DNA of 64,000 nucleotides from an uncultured Lachnospiraceae bacterium (GCA_902781655.1 CACZJZ010000003.1:62001-126000); one strand, 5' to 3'. Counted from the first letter of the stretch, positions 17,113 through 25,993 are shown. Notes: generated by a model from the letters alone, not told the origin. A program made the numbers and translations.

Positions 17113-17589
17113 ATGGATCAGAATGCAGAGCAGGTGGTGAACCTGCTGATTCAGAGGAAGTGGCATATTTCGTTTGCGGAGTCGTGCACGGGAGGGCTGG
17201 CGGCGGCTGCGCTGGTGGATGTGCCGAATGCTTCCCGGGTGCTGGATGTTTCCTTTGTGACCTATGCAAGCGAGGCGAAGGTGAGGGTCCTGGGAGTCCG
17301 GCAGGAGACGATCGACCGGTTCTCTGTGGTCAGCGAGCCGGTCGCGCGCGAGATGGCAGAGGGAGCCGCTCTTGCGGGGCAGGCAGAGGTCGGCGTCGGT
17401 ATCACCGGTGTGGCGGGACCGTCCGGCGGGACGGCGGAGTCGCCGGTCGGGACGGTATGTTTCGGCTTCTTTATGAATGGCAGGGAGCGGCAGGTGACGA
17501 AGCATTTTGGCAGCATCGGCAGGCAGGCGGTGCGCCGGGCCAGCGTGGTGTTTGTGTTTGAGACGCTGCGGGAGATGCTGGAGATATAA
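17113..17589 (+). CDS. CinA C-terminal domain protein (nicotinamide-nucleotide amidase family)
   Basis: This protein of 158 aa is the stand-alone PncC/CinA C-terminal domain. Motifs are ISFAESCTGGLAAAALVD (with the catalytic Ser/Thr region), SYASE-like TYASEAKVRVLGV and VGVGITGVAGPSGGTAESPVGTV. The family deamidates nicotinamide mononucleotide to nicotinate mononucleotide in pyridine nucleotide recycling. ATG 17113 follows GGAGG with seven bases between. There is no N-terminal CinA (MoaB-like) domain. The downstream pyridoxal kinase gene is 54 bases away. Confidence 0.92.
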   Translation: MDQNAEQVVNLLIQRKWHISFAESCTGGLAAAALVDVPNASRVLDVSFVTYASEAKVRVLGVRQETIDRFSVVSEPVAREMAEGAALAGQAEVGVGITGVAGPSGGTAESPVGTVCFGFFMNGRERQVTKHFGSIGRQAVRRASVVFVFETLREMLEI

Positions 17590-17643
17590 AGTTCACACGC
17601 AGTGGTCCAGATGTCCGTATTTTGTCTCAGCGGAGGTATCGGC

Positions 17644-18504
17644 ATGAAACGAATTTTATGCGTACAGGATATTTCCTGTCTCGGGCGGTGCTCGCAGACA
17701 ATCGCGCTGCCGGTTCTGTCCGCGATGGGGATGGAAGTCACGGTTCTGCCGACAGCGGTGCTGTCCACCCACACCGGATTTCCGAATCCGGCGGTGCGGG
17801 ACCTGTCGGATCTTATTGTCCCGGCGGCGGAGCACTGGAAGCGGGAAGGCGTCCGATTTGACGTCATTTATACCGGGTATCTGGGGTCGGCGGAAGTGGT
17901 GGACGCGGTGCAGGAGGCCATCCGCCTGCTGCGGGGAACGGACACGCGGATGTTTGTCGATCCGGTGATGGGAGATCATGGACGTCTGTATGCGCGGCTT
18001 GATGCGGATTATGTCCGTCTCAACGCGGCGTTCTGCGGGCAGGCGGATGTGATCGTTCCGAATCTCACGGAGGCCTGCCTTCTGACGGGAACGGCGTACC
18101 GGGAGGAATGGACGGAGACTGAACTAAGGGAATTGCTGCGCCGGCTTTCCAGCCTTGGCCCGGGGGAAACGGTGCTGACGGGAGTCTCTCTTTCGGCTGG
18201 CCGGACGGGTGTGCTGGGATACCGGAGGGGCGGCGGGACATATTTTGCCTGTCAGAGCAGGAGAATTCCGGCGGCATTTCACGGGACAGGGGATCTCTTC
18301 GCCAGTGTGGCGCTCGGCGCGCTGGTGCGCGGACTGCCGGATGAGAAAGCGTTTCAGCTGGCGGCGGATTACACGGCACTGACGATCGCGCGGACGGTCG
18401 GGGATGGGACAGAGGAGCGGTTCGGCGTGAATTTTGAGGAGACGCTGCCGGAGCTTCTCCGCATGCTCCAGACGGAGTTAAAACAGCAGAAAGATGCCGT
18501 ATAG
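17644..18504 (+). CDS. pdxY: Pyridoxal/pyridoxamine kinase
   Basis: This ribokinase-like kinase of 286 aa phosphorylates pyridoxal or pyridoxamine in the vitamin B6 salvage pathway. QDISCLGRCSQTIALPVL is the family start, LPTAVLSTHTGF contributes to substrate binding, and DPVMGDHGRLY and VPNLTEACLLTG are typical. FHGTGDLFASVALGAL holds the GTGD anion-hole/catalytic Asp. ATG 17644 has CGGAGG seven bases before it. Its 3' end overlaps the convergent acyltransferase gene by 27 bases. Confidence 0.93.
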   Translation: MKRILCVQDISCLGRCSQTIALPVLSAMGMEVTVLPTAVLSTHTGFPNPAVRDLSDLIVPAAEHWKREGVRFDVIYTGYLGSAEVVDAVQEAIRLLRGTDTRMFVDPVMGDHGRLYARLDADYVRLNAAFCGQADVIVPNLTEACLLTGTAYREEWTETELRELLRRLSSLGPGETVLTGVSLSAGRTGVLGYRRGGGTYFACQSRRIPAAFHGTGDLFASVALGALVRGLPDEKAFQLAADYTALTIARTVGDGTEERFGVNFEETLPELLRMLQTELKQQKDAV

Positions 18505-19308
18505 GACCGGCTGGTGGAGGAGATAGAGCAGCAGGGAATGCCTGCCGAGCCAGGAGACGGCGGGCAGGCCGATGTGCAGAATCCGGCGACCGCCGGAGAG
18601 AAGCCCGGCGGCGGAGAGCAGACGGTTCAGCCAGTATCCGGTCAGATAGAGGAAGTACCAGGGGAAGAAGGGAAAGTAGTCTGTCGACCAGAAAGAGGGA
18701 TCCCGGAGTCCGAAGAAGGTGGCAGGATAGCCATGATAAAGCCCGGCGGGCAGAGGCAGCCTGATACCGGGCAGAATTTGCAGCACTCCGCCGGGGACAT
18801 TCGAAAAGGCGAGAAAGAGCCAGAAGCTGAGGCAGAGCGCTGCGAGAGGGGCGGGCAGGCTGCCGCCGGGTGACTGCAGCTCGGCTTTGTGACGGATTTT
18901 GCGGAAGGCGGCGCGCAGGAGGGCGGTCACAATGCCGGCGCTGCCGAGAAACGTCAGGATGCCAAAGACGATCCGGTTCTCCGGAGTGAAGATGAGCGTC
19001 ACGGCGGTAACCAGCGCGCCAGCCAGAAACACAGACAGGCTGCGGCGGAACGCATGGCGGGAAAGCGGCGCGCAGAAGCCGGACAACAGAATGAAGGTCC
19101 AGCAGATGCTCTGCTGCCACAGAAAGGCCGGGCGGGACTGATACCAGAGGGCGAAGCGGTTTTCTGAGCCTTGAAGGTACACCAGATCCCAGCAGGCATG
19201 GTACAGGACCATGCTGATCAGCGTCAGTCCCCGGATCATGTCAAGAAGCTCCAGGCGGGGGGAAGGCTGACCGGACGGAATTATAGAATTGGAAATGGGA
19301 TGATCCAT
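18478..19308 (-). CDS. DUF1624/HGSNAT-like membrane acyltransferase
   Basis: The 276-aa protein has about seven hydrophobic helices. Its N-terminal segment RLELLDMIRGLTLISMVLYHACWDLVY matches the heparan-alpha-glucosaminide N-acetyltransferase catalytic (DUF1624) family, in which the His on helix 1 accepts an acetyl group. WLGRHSLLLYLLHQPVLYGI is the usual last helix. The bacterial substrate is unknown. The start is ATG at 19308, preceded by AAAGGA about 11 bases away. A longer reading frame runs into repeat copy 2 (starting MYGTIFVPY) and is an artefact of that palindrome. Confidence 0.88.
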   Translation of the reverse strand: MDHPISNSIIPSGQPSPRLELLDMIRGLTLISMVLYHACWDLVYLQGSENRFALWYQSRPAFLWQQSICWTFILLSGFCAPLSRHAFRRSLSVFLAGALVTAVTLIFTPENRIVFGILTFLGSAGIVTALLRAAFRKIRHKAELQSPGGSLPAPLAALCLSFWLFLAFSNVPGGVLQILPGIRLPLPAGLYHGYPATFFGLRDPSFWSTDYFPFFPWYFLYLTGYWLNRLLSAAGLLSGGRRILHIGLPAVSWLGRHSLLLYLLHQPVLYGIFLLF

Positions 19309-19339
19309 AGATTTTGCACATTCCTTTTGACACCGGGAA

Positions 19340-19410
19340 ATTGTCCCTGACCAGTTTAGCATGTACGGGACAAAAATTGTCCCGTACATGCTAAACTGGT
19401 CAGGGACAAT
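19340..19410. repeat. Long palindromic intergenic repeat, copy 2
   Basis: Perfect 34-base arms (19340-19373 and 19377-19410) flank AAA. Compared with copy 1, four positions per arm differ, and each change is matched in the opposite arm so the palindrome stays perfect. The element lies between the divergent acyltransferase and AlaX genes. Three bases separate it from AGGAG, the AlaX ribosome binding site. Confidence 0.95.
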
Positions 19411-19426
19411 TCAGGAGCAGATGAGT

Positions 19427-20611
19427 ATGGAAATGTCAGAGTGGTTTTATCAAGATGCGTATCGGCGGGAGTTCGACGCGCCAGTAGTGGAATGCGCAGA
19501 GAGCAGGCAGAAGCAGGGCACTTTCGAGGTTGTGCTGGAGAATACGGTGTTCTATCCGGAGGGCGGTGGACAGCCTGCGGACCAGGGAACGCTGGAGTCC
19601 GCGGAGGGTGGCGCGGTGCAGGTGATTGATGTGCAGCGGCGGGCGGACGGCAGTGTGGTGCATTATACGGACGGGGCGCTTCCTGTCGGCAGGATGGTGC
19701 ATGGCAGGATCGACTGGGCGCGCCGGTTTGATCTGATGCAGAATCATTCCGGGGAGCATATTATCTCCGGGCTGGTGCATCGGCATTATGGCTATGAGAA
19801 TGTCGGCTATCACATGGGGGAGGTGATCACAATCGATTTGTCCGGACCGCTGACCTGGGAAGAACTCATGGAGATCGAGCGGGAGGCAAACGGCGTGGTC
19901 TATGACAACCGGCCGATTGAGATTACTTATCCGGCGCCGGAGGAGTTAGAGAGGATTCCTTACCGCAGCAAGAAGGAGCTCGCCGGGACGGTGCGCATTG
20001 TGACAGTGCCGGGGGCGGATATCTGCGCGTGCTGCGGCACTCACGTGGCGCGCACCGGAGAGATCGGTATCATCAAGTGTCTGTCGATGATGCGGTACAA
20101 GGGCGGCGTCCGCATTGAGATGGCGAGCGGTGAAAGGGCGCTGCGGATTCTCGAGCGCCGCATGGACAGTCTGACGGCGCTTTCCCGGGAGATGGCAGTC
20201 TCACCGGATGAAGCGGAACCCGCTTTTGCCAAAATTCGTGCGGACAGCCTTGTAAAAAGTCAGAAAATTGCGGAGCGGACACAGATGTATTATGCCGCGA
20301 GAGCGGCGGCGATGCCGGAAGGAGCGCCGCTTGCATCGGTTTTTGAGGAGTCACTGGACCCTGTGGAAACCAGAAGGCTCTGTGAATTTCTGCTGGAGCA
20401 GAATCGGGGAACGGTATGTCTCGCGGTTTCCGGCGGAGAAGACAACTGGTACTATGTGATTGGCAGCAGGAGTGTGGATGTGCGGCCCGGTGGCAGAGAG
20501 CTGAATCAGAGACTGAACGGCCGGGGCGGAGGAAAGCCGGAGATGGTCCAGGGAACCTTCCATGCGTCGCGGGAGGAAATTCTGATGGCCGCGGAGGAAA
20601 TCTTCGGATAG
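19427..20611 (+). CDS. AlaX-type alanyl-tRNA editing protein
   Basis: This is a free-standing editing domain of 394 aa that deacylates mischarged Ser- or Gly-tRNA(Ala). The zinc ligands are visible as HSGEHIISGLVH (HxxxH) and CACCGTHVARTGEIG (CxxxH). The N-terminal part has the AlaRS-like TVFYPEGGGQPADQG. The C-terminal region after residue 240 (VKSQKIAERTQMYYAARAAA) resembles a DHHA1-like extension, making this the long AlaX form. In-frame ATGs occur at 19421, 19427 and 19433; 19427 gives the best spacing from AGGAG (19413-19417). Confidence 0.93.
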   Translation: MEMSEWFYQDAYRREFDAPVVECAESRQKQGTFEVVLENTVFYPEGGGQPADQGTLESAEGGAVQVIDVQRRADGSVVHYTDGALPVGRMVHGRIDWARRFDLMQNHSGEHIISGLVHRHYGYENVGYHMGEVITIDLSGPLTWEELMEIEREANGVVYDNRPIEITYPAPEELERIPYRSKKELAGTVRIVTVPGADICACCGTHVARTGEIGIIKCLSMMRYKGGVRIEMASGERALRILERRMDSLTALSREMAVSPDEAEPAFAKIRADSLVKSQKIAERTQMYYAARAAAMPEGAPLASVFEESLDPVETRRLCEFLLEQNRGTVCLAVSGGEDNWYYVIGSRSVDVRPGGRELNQRLNGRGGGKPEMVQGTFHASREEILMAAEEIFG

Positions 20612-20686
20612 GAAAACCCGCTCAGCGGGCGGAACGGAGCGGCCGGGGCTGTTGTGCGGCGCACGGAGAAAAGCGGAGGAGAGGCA

Positions 20687-21487
20687 ATGTACACATTTGA
20701 TGGGAGAATCCGGTACAGCGAGGTGGACAGCTCCGGTCTGCTGAGGCCGGAGGCACTGATCAATTATTTTCAGGATTGTTCGACGTTTCAGTCGGAGGAC
20801 GGCGGGGTCGGAATCGGATTCATGGAGGACCGGCATGTGGCGTGGATTGTCAATTACTGGCAGATTGCGGTGTATCGGTATCCGGCGCTGGGAGAACGGA
20901 TCCGGACGACCACGCAGCCATGCGGCTGGAAAGGAGCGTTCATCGGGCTGCGCAATTTCTGGATGGAGACGGCAGAAGGGGAGAGGCTGGCAGAGGCCTA
21001 TTCGGTCTGGTCGCTGATGGACCTCGCGCGCATGCTGCCGGTGCGGGCACCGGAGGAGATGAAGACGGTGTATACGATCGGCCCCGGGCTGGATCTTCCC
21101 ACGCGGTCCAGAAAGGTGTCGGTTCCGGAGGAGGGCGCCGCGGAAAAGGCGGTACTGACGGTCGGAGAGGAACACCTCGATTCCAATCACCATGTGAATA
21201 ACGGACAGTATGTCCGATTTCTGATGAGCATGGTCCCGGAGGAGGAGATTGTGACCGGCCTGCGGATTGAGTACAGGAGGCAGGCGCTGCTGGGAGATCG
21301 TGTGCATGTCTGCGAATATCCGGAGGAGGCGGTCGGCACAGCAGGGGCAGACGAAGCACGGATGGTACCCGCCGCGCTGCTGGGGGACGACGGCCAGCCT
21401 TATGTGACGGCGGAGCTGACTATCCGGGAGCGCCAGAAAACGGAGCGGGATGCCTGGATACGGCGGAGTGAGATCGTTCCGCAGTAG
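20687..21487 (+). CDS. Acyl-ACP thioesterase
   Basis: A double hot-dog thioesterase of 266 aa, this enzyme releases fatty acids from acyl carrier protein. The N-terminal hot-dog begins IRYSEVDSSGLLRPEALINYFQD; the second contains VGEEHLDSNHHVNNGQYVRF, the Asn/His catalytic region of the plant FatA/FatB-like family. ATG 20687 has GGAGGAGA just upstream. It lies 75 bases after AlaX. Short- to medium-chain acid release is usual for clostridial members, but chain length cannot be read from the sequence. Confidence 0.92.
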   Translation: MYTFDGRIRYSEVDSSGLLRPEALINYFQDCSTFQSEDGGVGIGFMEDRHVAWIVNYWQIAVYRYPALGERIRTTTQPCGWKGAFIGLRNFWMETAEGERLAEAYSVWSLMDLARMLPVRAPEEMKTVYTIGPGLDLPTRSRKVSVPEEGAAEKAVLTVGEEHLDSNHHVNNGQYVRFLMSMVPEEEIVTGLRIEYRRQALLGDRVHVCEYPEEAVGTAGADEARMVPAALLGDDGQPYVTAELTIRERQKTERDAWIRRSEIVPQ

Positions 21488-21571
21488 GCCGGACGGGCAG
21501 GCAGACGGGGCGCCTGCCCGTGAGGGCATGGACACTAAGAATCGACGATATGACGAAAGGACGGAAGTACT

Positions 21572-22540
21572 ATGTGGAAGCTGGGAGAATGGCAGAGACT
21601 GACGGTGGAGAAAAGGACGGATTTTGGCGTCTATCTGATGGAATCGCAGGAGGACAGCCGCGAAGAGACGGATGAGACTGCGGCGGCAGAAGAAAGAGAC
21701 AGCGCTGCCGCTGTAGGCGCGGCACAAGAAGGCGCGACCGACCGAGCCGGCGCTCCGGCGATGCCGGAACGGGTCCTTCTGCCAAAATCGCAGGTCCCGG
21801 AGGACACAAAGGAGGGAGATGTCCTGGAGGTATTTCTCTACAAGGATTCGGAGGATCGTCTGATTGCGACACGGAAGACTCCGAAGCTGAAGCTTCATGA
21901 GGTCGGGTGGCTCACGGTGTCTCAGGTAACAAGGACCGGCGCGTTCCTGGACTGGGGCCTCGACAAGGATCTGCTGCTTCCTTTCCATGAGCAGCCGCGG
22001 AATGGACATGTGATCGAGGGGCAGGAGTGCCTGGTGGCGGTGTATATCGACAAGAGCGGACGGCTCGCGGCGACGATGAATGTCTATCCCTATCTGGAGA
22101 AGAACAGCCCCTATCATACCGGAGACCGCGTGACCGGCGTGGTGTACGAAACCTCGGACAACTTCGGCGTGTTCGTGGCGGTGGACAGCCGTTATTCCGC
22201 CCTGATTCCAAAGCGGGAGGTGACGCGTCCGATGCGCGTGGGCGATGTCATCTCCGCCCGGGTGACCCGGGTGAAACCGGATGGGAAGCTCGATCTTGCT
22301 ATTCGGGAGAAAGCCGCGTTTCAGCTTGCGCCTGACTGTGAGGCATTGGAACAGTTGATCAGGCAGCGGGGCGGGAGTCTTCCCTTCACAGACCGCGCGG
22401 ATCCGGACAAAATCCGTGCCGAGGTCCATATGAGCAAGAATGAGTTTAAGCGTACCGTCGGGCATCTGCTGAAAGAGGGAAGGGTCAGAATCCTGTCGGA
22501 TTCGATTGTGCTGACGAAGAAGGAACCCAGGCAGGGCTGA
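21572..22540 (+). CDS. S1 RNA-binding protein, CvfB family
   Basis: The 322-aa protein has repeated S1-like OB folds: an N-terminal one (LTVEKRTDFGVYL), a second with GWLTVSQVTRTGAFLDWGLDKDLLLPF, and a third with GDRVTGVVYETSDNFGVFVAVDSRY then ALIPKREVTRPMRVGDVI. It ends in a winged-helix-like domain (FKRTVGHLLKEGRVRI). Relatives (CvfB, YitL) bind RNA and affect virulence gene expression in staphylococci. The first S1 domain is interrupted by an acidic, Ala-rich insertion of about 45 residues (residues 22-66) that homologues usually lack. Confidence 0.9.
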   Translation: MWKLGEWQRLTVEKRTDFGVYLMESQEDSREETDETAAAEERDSAAAVGAAQEGATDRAGAPAMPERVLLPKSQVPEDTKEGDVLEVFLYKDSEDRLIATRKTPKLKLHEVGWLTVSQVTRTGAFLDWGLDKDLLLPFHEQPRNGHVIEGQECLVAVYIDKSGRLAATMNVYPYLEKNSPYHTGDRVTGVVYETSDNFGVFVAVDSRYSALIPKREVTRPMRVGDVISARVTRVKPDGKLDLAIREKAAFQLAPDCEALEQLIRQRGGSLPFTDRADPDKIRAEVHMSKNEFKRTVGHLLKEGRVRILSDSIVLTKKEPRQG

Positions 22541-22639
22541 GCGATGCCACGAGTATCGGCGCCGTCTGCGCAGTGCCGAAGCGAATCAGCCGGGCATGGC
22601 TGAGGCCATCCGCGGCCCGAAGCTGGAAAGGAACAGGGC

Positions 22640-23653
22640 ATGAATACAAAAAAGGCAGGAAGCCTGTATTTTACATTGATCGCCGTTTCGGTCGGCGCCA
22701 CGCTGATCCTGTCGCTGCTGCAGGACAGGATCGCGGGATATGCGGCTCTCCTCAATACGCCGGCGGGCATGGCGGGAGCGCTACTCCTGCCGGAACTCCT
22801 GATTTTGATCCCGATGCTGATCTGGGCGCTGCGCACGCCGGCTCCGGTGCAGGAGATGTTCGGCTTTCATCTGGTTCATCTCCGCACGCTGCTGCTCTCA
22901 CTGTTGCTGCTTCTGGTCTCTTTCCCGGTGGTGATGGTGCTCAACCTGTTTTCCCAGTTCTGGACCGGGAATGTGGTGGAGGAGCTGAGCGGACAGCTGG
23001 TTTCGCTGCCTGCGTGGGAAAGTCTCCTGCTGATCGGCATCGCCGGACCGTGCATGGAGGAACTGGTCTTCCGCGGCTATCTGTTCCGGTCCCTGCGGAG
23101 TTCGGGCAGAGCGTCAGCTGCCGTGATCCTGAGCGGCGCACTCTTCGGGCTGATGCACCTGAATTTCAATCAGGCCTGCTACGCGGTGTTCCTGGGAATT
23201 GTCTTAGCGGCGGCGGTGGAGATGTCCGGCAGTATCGCAACCTCGCTAGTGATGCACATGGTCTTTAACTCCGTGGAGGTCGGGCTGATGTACGCCATTC
23301 CATCTGAGGCGGACTTCTCCGACCCGGCGCTGGAGAGCGGCATGACGATTGACGAGTACCGGAAAATTCTTCAGTCAATTCCTGGTGTGACGATTCAGGG
23401 AATCATGGCGGCTGCGGCACTTATCCTGGTGTTTATGATTGTGATATGCCTGATTCTGGCGGTTCTGATTCTGAACGCCATGGCCCGGATCGAGGGCAGG
23501 CCGGAGATGATGAACGTCCGCAGAAACCGCGTGTATGGCTGCATGGATGCGGCGCAGGGGGAGACGCGCCGCGGAAAACTTCTCTCCTTCTGGATGATTC
23601 TGGGCATCCTGCTCGCGGTTGTTTTTATCGCCCTGACGGATTTTGTTCTGTGA
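22640..23653 (+). CDS. CPBP family intramembrane glutamic protease
   Basis: This membrane protein of 337 aa has about eight hydrophobic helices. The CPBP/Abi signatures are present: CMEELVFRGYLFRSL (EExxxR), FGLMHLNFNQ (FxxxH) and HMVFNSVEV (HxxxN). The family includes CAAX prenyl endopeptidases and bacteriocin-immunity proteins; the substrate here is unknown. AAAGGAA precedes ATG 22640. The C-terminal part after the protease core adds two more hydrophobic segments joined by a basic loop (RIEGRPEMMNVRRNR). It is the last gene before a 236-base gap that holds the promoter of the next operon. Confidence 0.92.
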   Translation: MNTKKAGSLYFTLIAVSVGATLILSLLQDRIAGYAALLNTPAGMAGALLLPELLILIPMLIWALRTPAPVQEMFGFHLVHLRTLLLSLLLLLVSFPVVMVLNLFSQFWTGNVVEELSGQLVSLPAWESLLLIGIAGPCMEELVFRGYLFRSLRSSGRASAAVILSGALFGLMHLNFNQACYAVFLGIVLAAAVEMSGSIATSLVMHMVFNSVEVGLMYAIPSEADFSDPALESGMTIDEYRKILQSIPGVTIQGIMAAAALILVFMIVICLILAVLILNAMARIEGRPEMMNVRRNRVYGCMDAAQGETRRGKLLSFWMILGILLAVVFIALTDFVL

Positions 23654-23801
23654 AGCTCGAAACAGAAAAGTGTCGGTGCGTCGGTTACGGAATATGGGAA
23701 TACGGCCCGGACGGCTTCCGGCGCGTGCCGCAAAGGCACGTGCGGGCTGAATGAATATTGGTAATATCCAACAAAAAACGAGCGAAATTTTATAGATTAT
23801 T

Positions 23802-23829
23802 TTGCATGTATGAATTATGATGGTAATAT
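23802..23829 (+). promoter_or_regulatory. Probable promoter of the PucR regulator-ftsEX unit
   Basis: TTGCAT (23802-23807), a 16-base spacer and TAATAT (23824-23829) lie in an AT-rich patch 60 bases before the start. The ten-mer TGGTAATATC occurs at 23759-23768 and again across the -10 at 23821-23830. Confidence 0.55.
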
Positions 23830-23889
23830 CTGTTTGGGGAGCGGCAGCGGGGGCTGCAGTCAGAAATATGGCACATCAGGGGTGAGAAG

Positions 23890-24987
23890 ATGATTTCGAA
23901 TCAAATTTTGCAGGGCACGATCGACGGCATCCGGGATATTGCGAAGGTAGAACTCGCGGTGATGGATCCGGAGGGCAGGGAGCAGGCGGTGACGAGCTCG
24001 GAGTTTGACGAGGCATCGCAGTTTGTTCCGACGTTTTCGCAGTCACCGGCGGACACACAGAGCTGGAATGACTTCGCGTTTTTCAAAATTTTCGACGACC
24101 AGGTCCTGGAATTTGTCCTGGTGGTGCGGGGCGAGAAGGACAACAGCTTCGTGATCGGCAGAATGGCGGCATTTCAGATCCATGAGCTGATCGGCGCCAC
24201 GAAGGAGCGGTATGACCGGGACAGCTTCATCAAAAATCTGTTGCTGGACAATCTGCTTCTGGTGGATATTTACGGCCGGGCGAAGAAGCTGCATATCGCT
24301 GCCAGCGCGCCGCGGGTGGCGCTCATTATCGAGACGGGCGAGGACCGCGATATGAATGCACTGGAGACCATGCAGCAATATATTGGCCCCGGCAGCTCGG
24401 ATTTTGTCACGGCGGTCAATGAGAGCGGCGTGATTGTGGTCAGGGACCTGAGTGAGGGAAGCAGGCCGAAGGACATTCAGCAGACGGCCGAGGCGTATGC
24501 GGCTTTTCTGCGGAAAAACGGATTCGACAATGTGCATATCGCGTACGGCACTGCCGTGGGCGAACTGAAGGAAGTCAGCCGGTCCTACAAGGAAGCCAGG
24601 ATGGCGCTTGACGTCGGCAAAATTTTCTTCGAGGAACGGAATATTGTCTCTTACAGCGATCTGGGGATCGGCCGCCTGATTTACCAGCTTCCGATCCCTC
24701 TCTGCAAAATGTTCATTCATGAGGTATTCGGCGCCAGGGGACCGGAGGATTTTGACGAAGAGACGCTGACGACGATCAATAAGTTTTTCGAGAATAATCT
24801 GAATGTCTCGGAGACGAGCCGCCAGCTGTTTATACACCGCAACACGCTGGTTTATCGTCTCGATAAGCTCCAGAAGAGCACCGGACTCGATCTGCGCGTC
24901 TTCGATGATGCAATTACGTTCAAGATCGCGCTGATGGTGGTGCGGTATATGTCCTACATGGAGAAGATGGATACGTTTGAATATTGA
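23890..24987 (+). CDS. PucR/CdaR-type helix-turn-helix transcriptional regulator
   Basis: The 365-aa protein has a sensor-like N-terminal half with no motif I recognise, a GGDEF-like middle region (FDNVHIAYGTAVGELKEVSRSYKEARMAL) and a C-terminal PucR-type HTH (VSETSRQLFIHRNTLVYRLDKLQKSTGLDLR). This is the layout of CdaR/PucR regulators, which often respond to sugar acids or purines. Here it is followed 25 bases later by ftsE. It could control ftsEX or merely share its transcript. Effector and targets are unknown. ATG 23890 follows GGGGTGAGA. Confidence 0.88.
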   Translation: MISNQILQGTIDGIRDIAKVELAVMDPEGREQAVTSSEFDEASQFVPTFSQSPADTQSWNDFAFFKIFDDQVLEFVLVVRGEKDNSFVIGRMAAFQIHELIGATKERYDRDSFIKNLLLDNLLLVDIYGRAKKLHIAASAPRVALIIETGEDRDMNALETMQQYIGPGSSDFVTAVNESGVIVVRDLSEGSRPKDIQQTAEAYAAFLRKNGFDNVHIAYGTAVGELKEVSRSYKEARMALDVGKIFFEERNIVSYSDLGIGRLIYQLPIPLCKMFIHEVFGARGPEDFDEETLTTINKFFENNLNVSETSRQLFIHRNTLVYRLDKLQKSTGLDLRVFDDAITFKIALMVVRYMSYMEKMDTFEY

Positions 24988-25012
24988 TCACAGAAGTTCA
25001 AGAAAGGAACGC

Positions 25013-25993
25013 ATGGCGAAGAATCGCAGAACGGTTGACATCCCGGAGGGAAATGTCATCACCATACGAAACGTATATAAGGCGTACGACAAGCAGACCG
25101 CCGCGCTGAACGGCATCTCGCTCGATATCCGGCAGGGAGAGTTTGTCTTCATCGTGGGCGACTCGGGTTCCGGCAAGTCGACGCTGATCAAGCTTCTGCT
25201 CCGGGAGCTGCGGCCGACCCGCGGCTATATCAATGTGCTGGGCTATGATCTGAACCGCCTTCCGCATCGGAAGATTGCAAAATTCCGCCGGAATCTGGGT
25301 ATCGTGTTCCAGGACTTCCGTCTGCTGAAGGACCGGAATATCTATGAGAACGTGGCATTTGCCGAGCGTATCATTCAGATTCCGAATTCGAGCATCAAGA
25401 GGGATGTGCCGAATATTCTTGCCACGGTAGGACTCGCCAACAAGTATAAGAATTTTCCGGACCAGCTCTCCGGCGGCGAGCAGCAGAGGGTGGCGCTTGC
25501 GAGGGCGCTGATCAATCATCCATACATTCTGCTGGCGGATGAGCCGACCGGAAACCTCGATCCGCGGAATTCCTGGGAGATTATGAAGTTGCTTGAGCGG
25601 GTGAACGAGGAGGGCACGACGGTCGTCGTGGTCACGCACAACCGGGAGATCGTCAACGCCATGCACAAGCGCGTCATCACGATGCGGCAGGGCGTCATCA
25701 TGGGAGATGAGGAGCACGGCAACTATACGGCCTCTGAGAACATGGCCTATGAGGAGGAAATTTACCTCGAGGACGGCTATGAGGAGGAAGGCGTGTCGGA
25801 CGAGGAGACATACTATCTCGGGGAATACGGACTGGAGCAGGATTTGTATCCGGAGGGCAATTCCGTGGAAAGCGCGGGCGCTGACATGCAGGATTATGCG
25901 GGCGGGTTGACGGAGGATCTTTCTGTCACGCAGGAGCTTGCACAGGGATTCACACAGAGCATGGAGGATGACCGGAACGGGGCGGGACAGTAG
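25013..25993 (+). CDS. ftsE: Cell division ATP-binding protein FtsE with acidic C-terminal tail
   Basis: This ABC ATPase works with FtsX to activate peptidoglycan hydrolases at division. Walker A GDSGSGKST is at about residues 49-57, the signature LSGGEQQRVALARAL at 152-166, Walker B ILLADEPTGNLDP near 172-184, and the switch His in VVTHN. The ATPase ends near residue 230, the usual length. A further tail of about 95 residues follows, rich in Glu, Asp, Tyr and Gly (for example YEEEIYLEDGYEEEG), with no recognisable domain. ATG 25013 is preceded by AAAGGAA. It sits between the PucR regulator and ftsX. Confidence 0.94.
   Translation: MAKNRRTVDIPEGNVITIRNVYKAYDKQTAALNGISLDIRQGEFVFIVGDSGSGKSTLIKLLLRELRPTRGYINVLGYDLNRLPHRKIAKFRRNLGIVFQDFRLLKDRNIYENVAFAERIIQIPNSSIKRDVPNILATVGLANKYKNFPDQLSGGEQQRVALARALINHPYILLADEPTGNLDPRNSWEIMKLLERVNEEGTTVVVVTHNREIVNAMHKRVITMRQGVIMGDEEHGNYTASENMAYEEEIYLEDGYEEEGVSDEETYYLGEYGLEQDLYPEGNSVESAGADMQDYAGGLTEDLSVTQELAQGFTQSMEDDRNGAGQ

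Noticed and set aside
20351-22465. A 704-codon open frame on the minus strand
   Set aside because: It lies opposite the AlaX, thioesterase and CvfB genes, has no recognisable domain and shows the His/Arg/Leu-rich composition typical of antisense shadows in high-GC genes.
23724-23745. Hairpin around GTGCC/GGCAC after the CPBP protease gene
   Set aside because: It is followed by GC-rich sequence rather than a T-run, so I do not call it a terminator.
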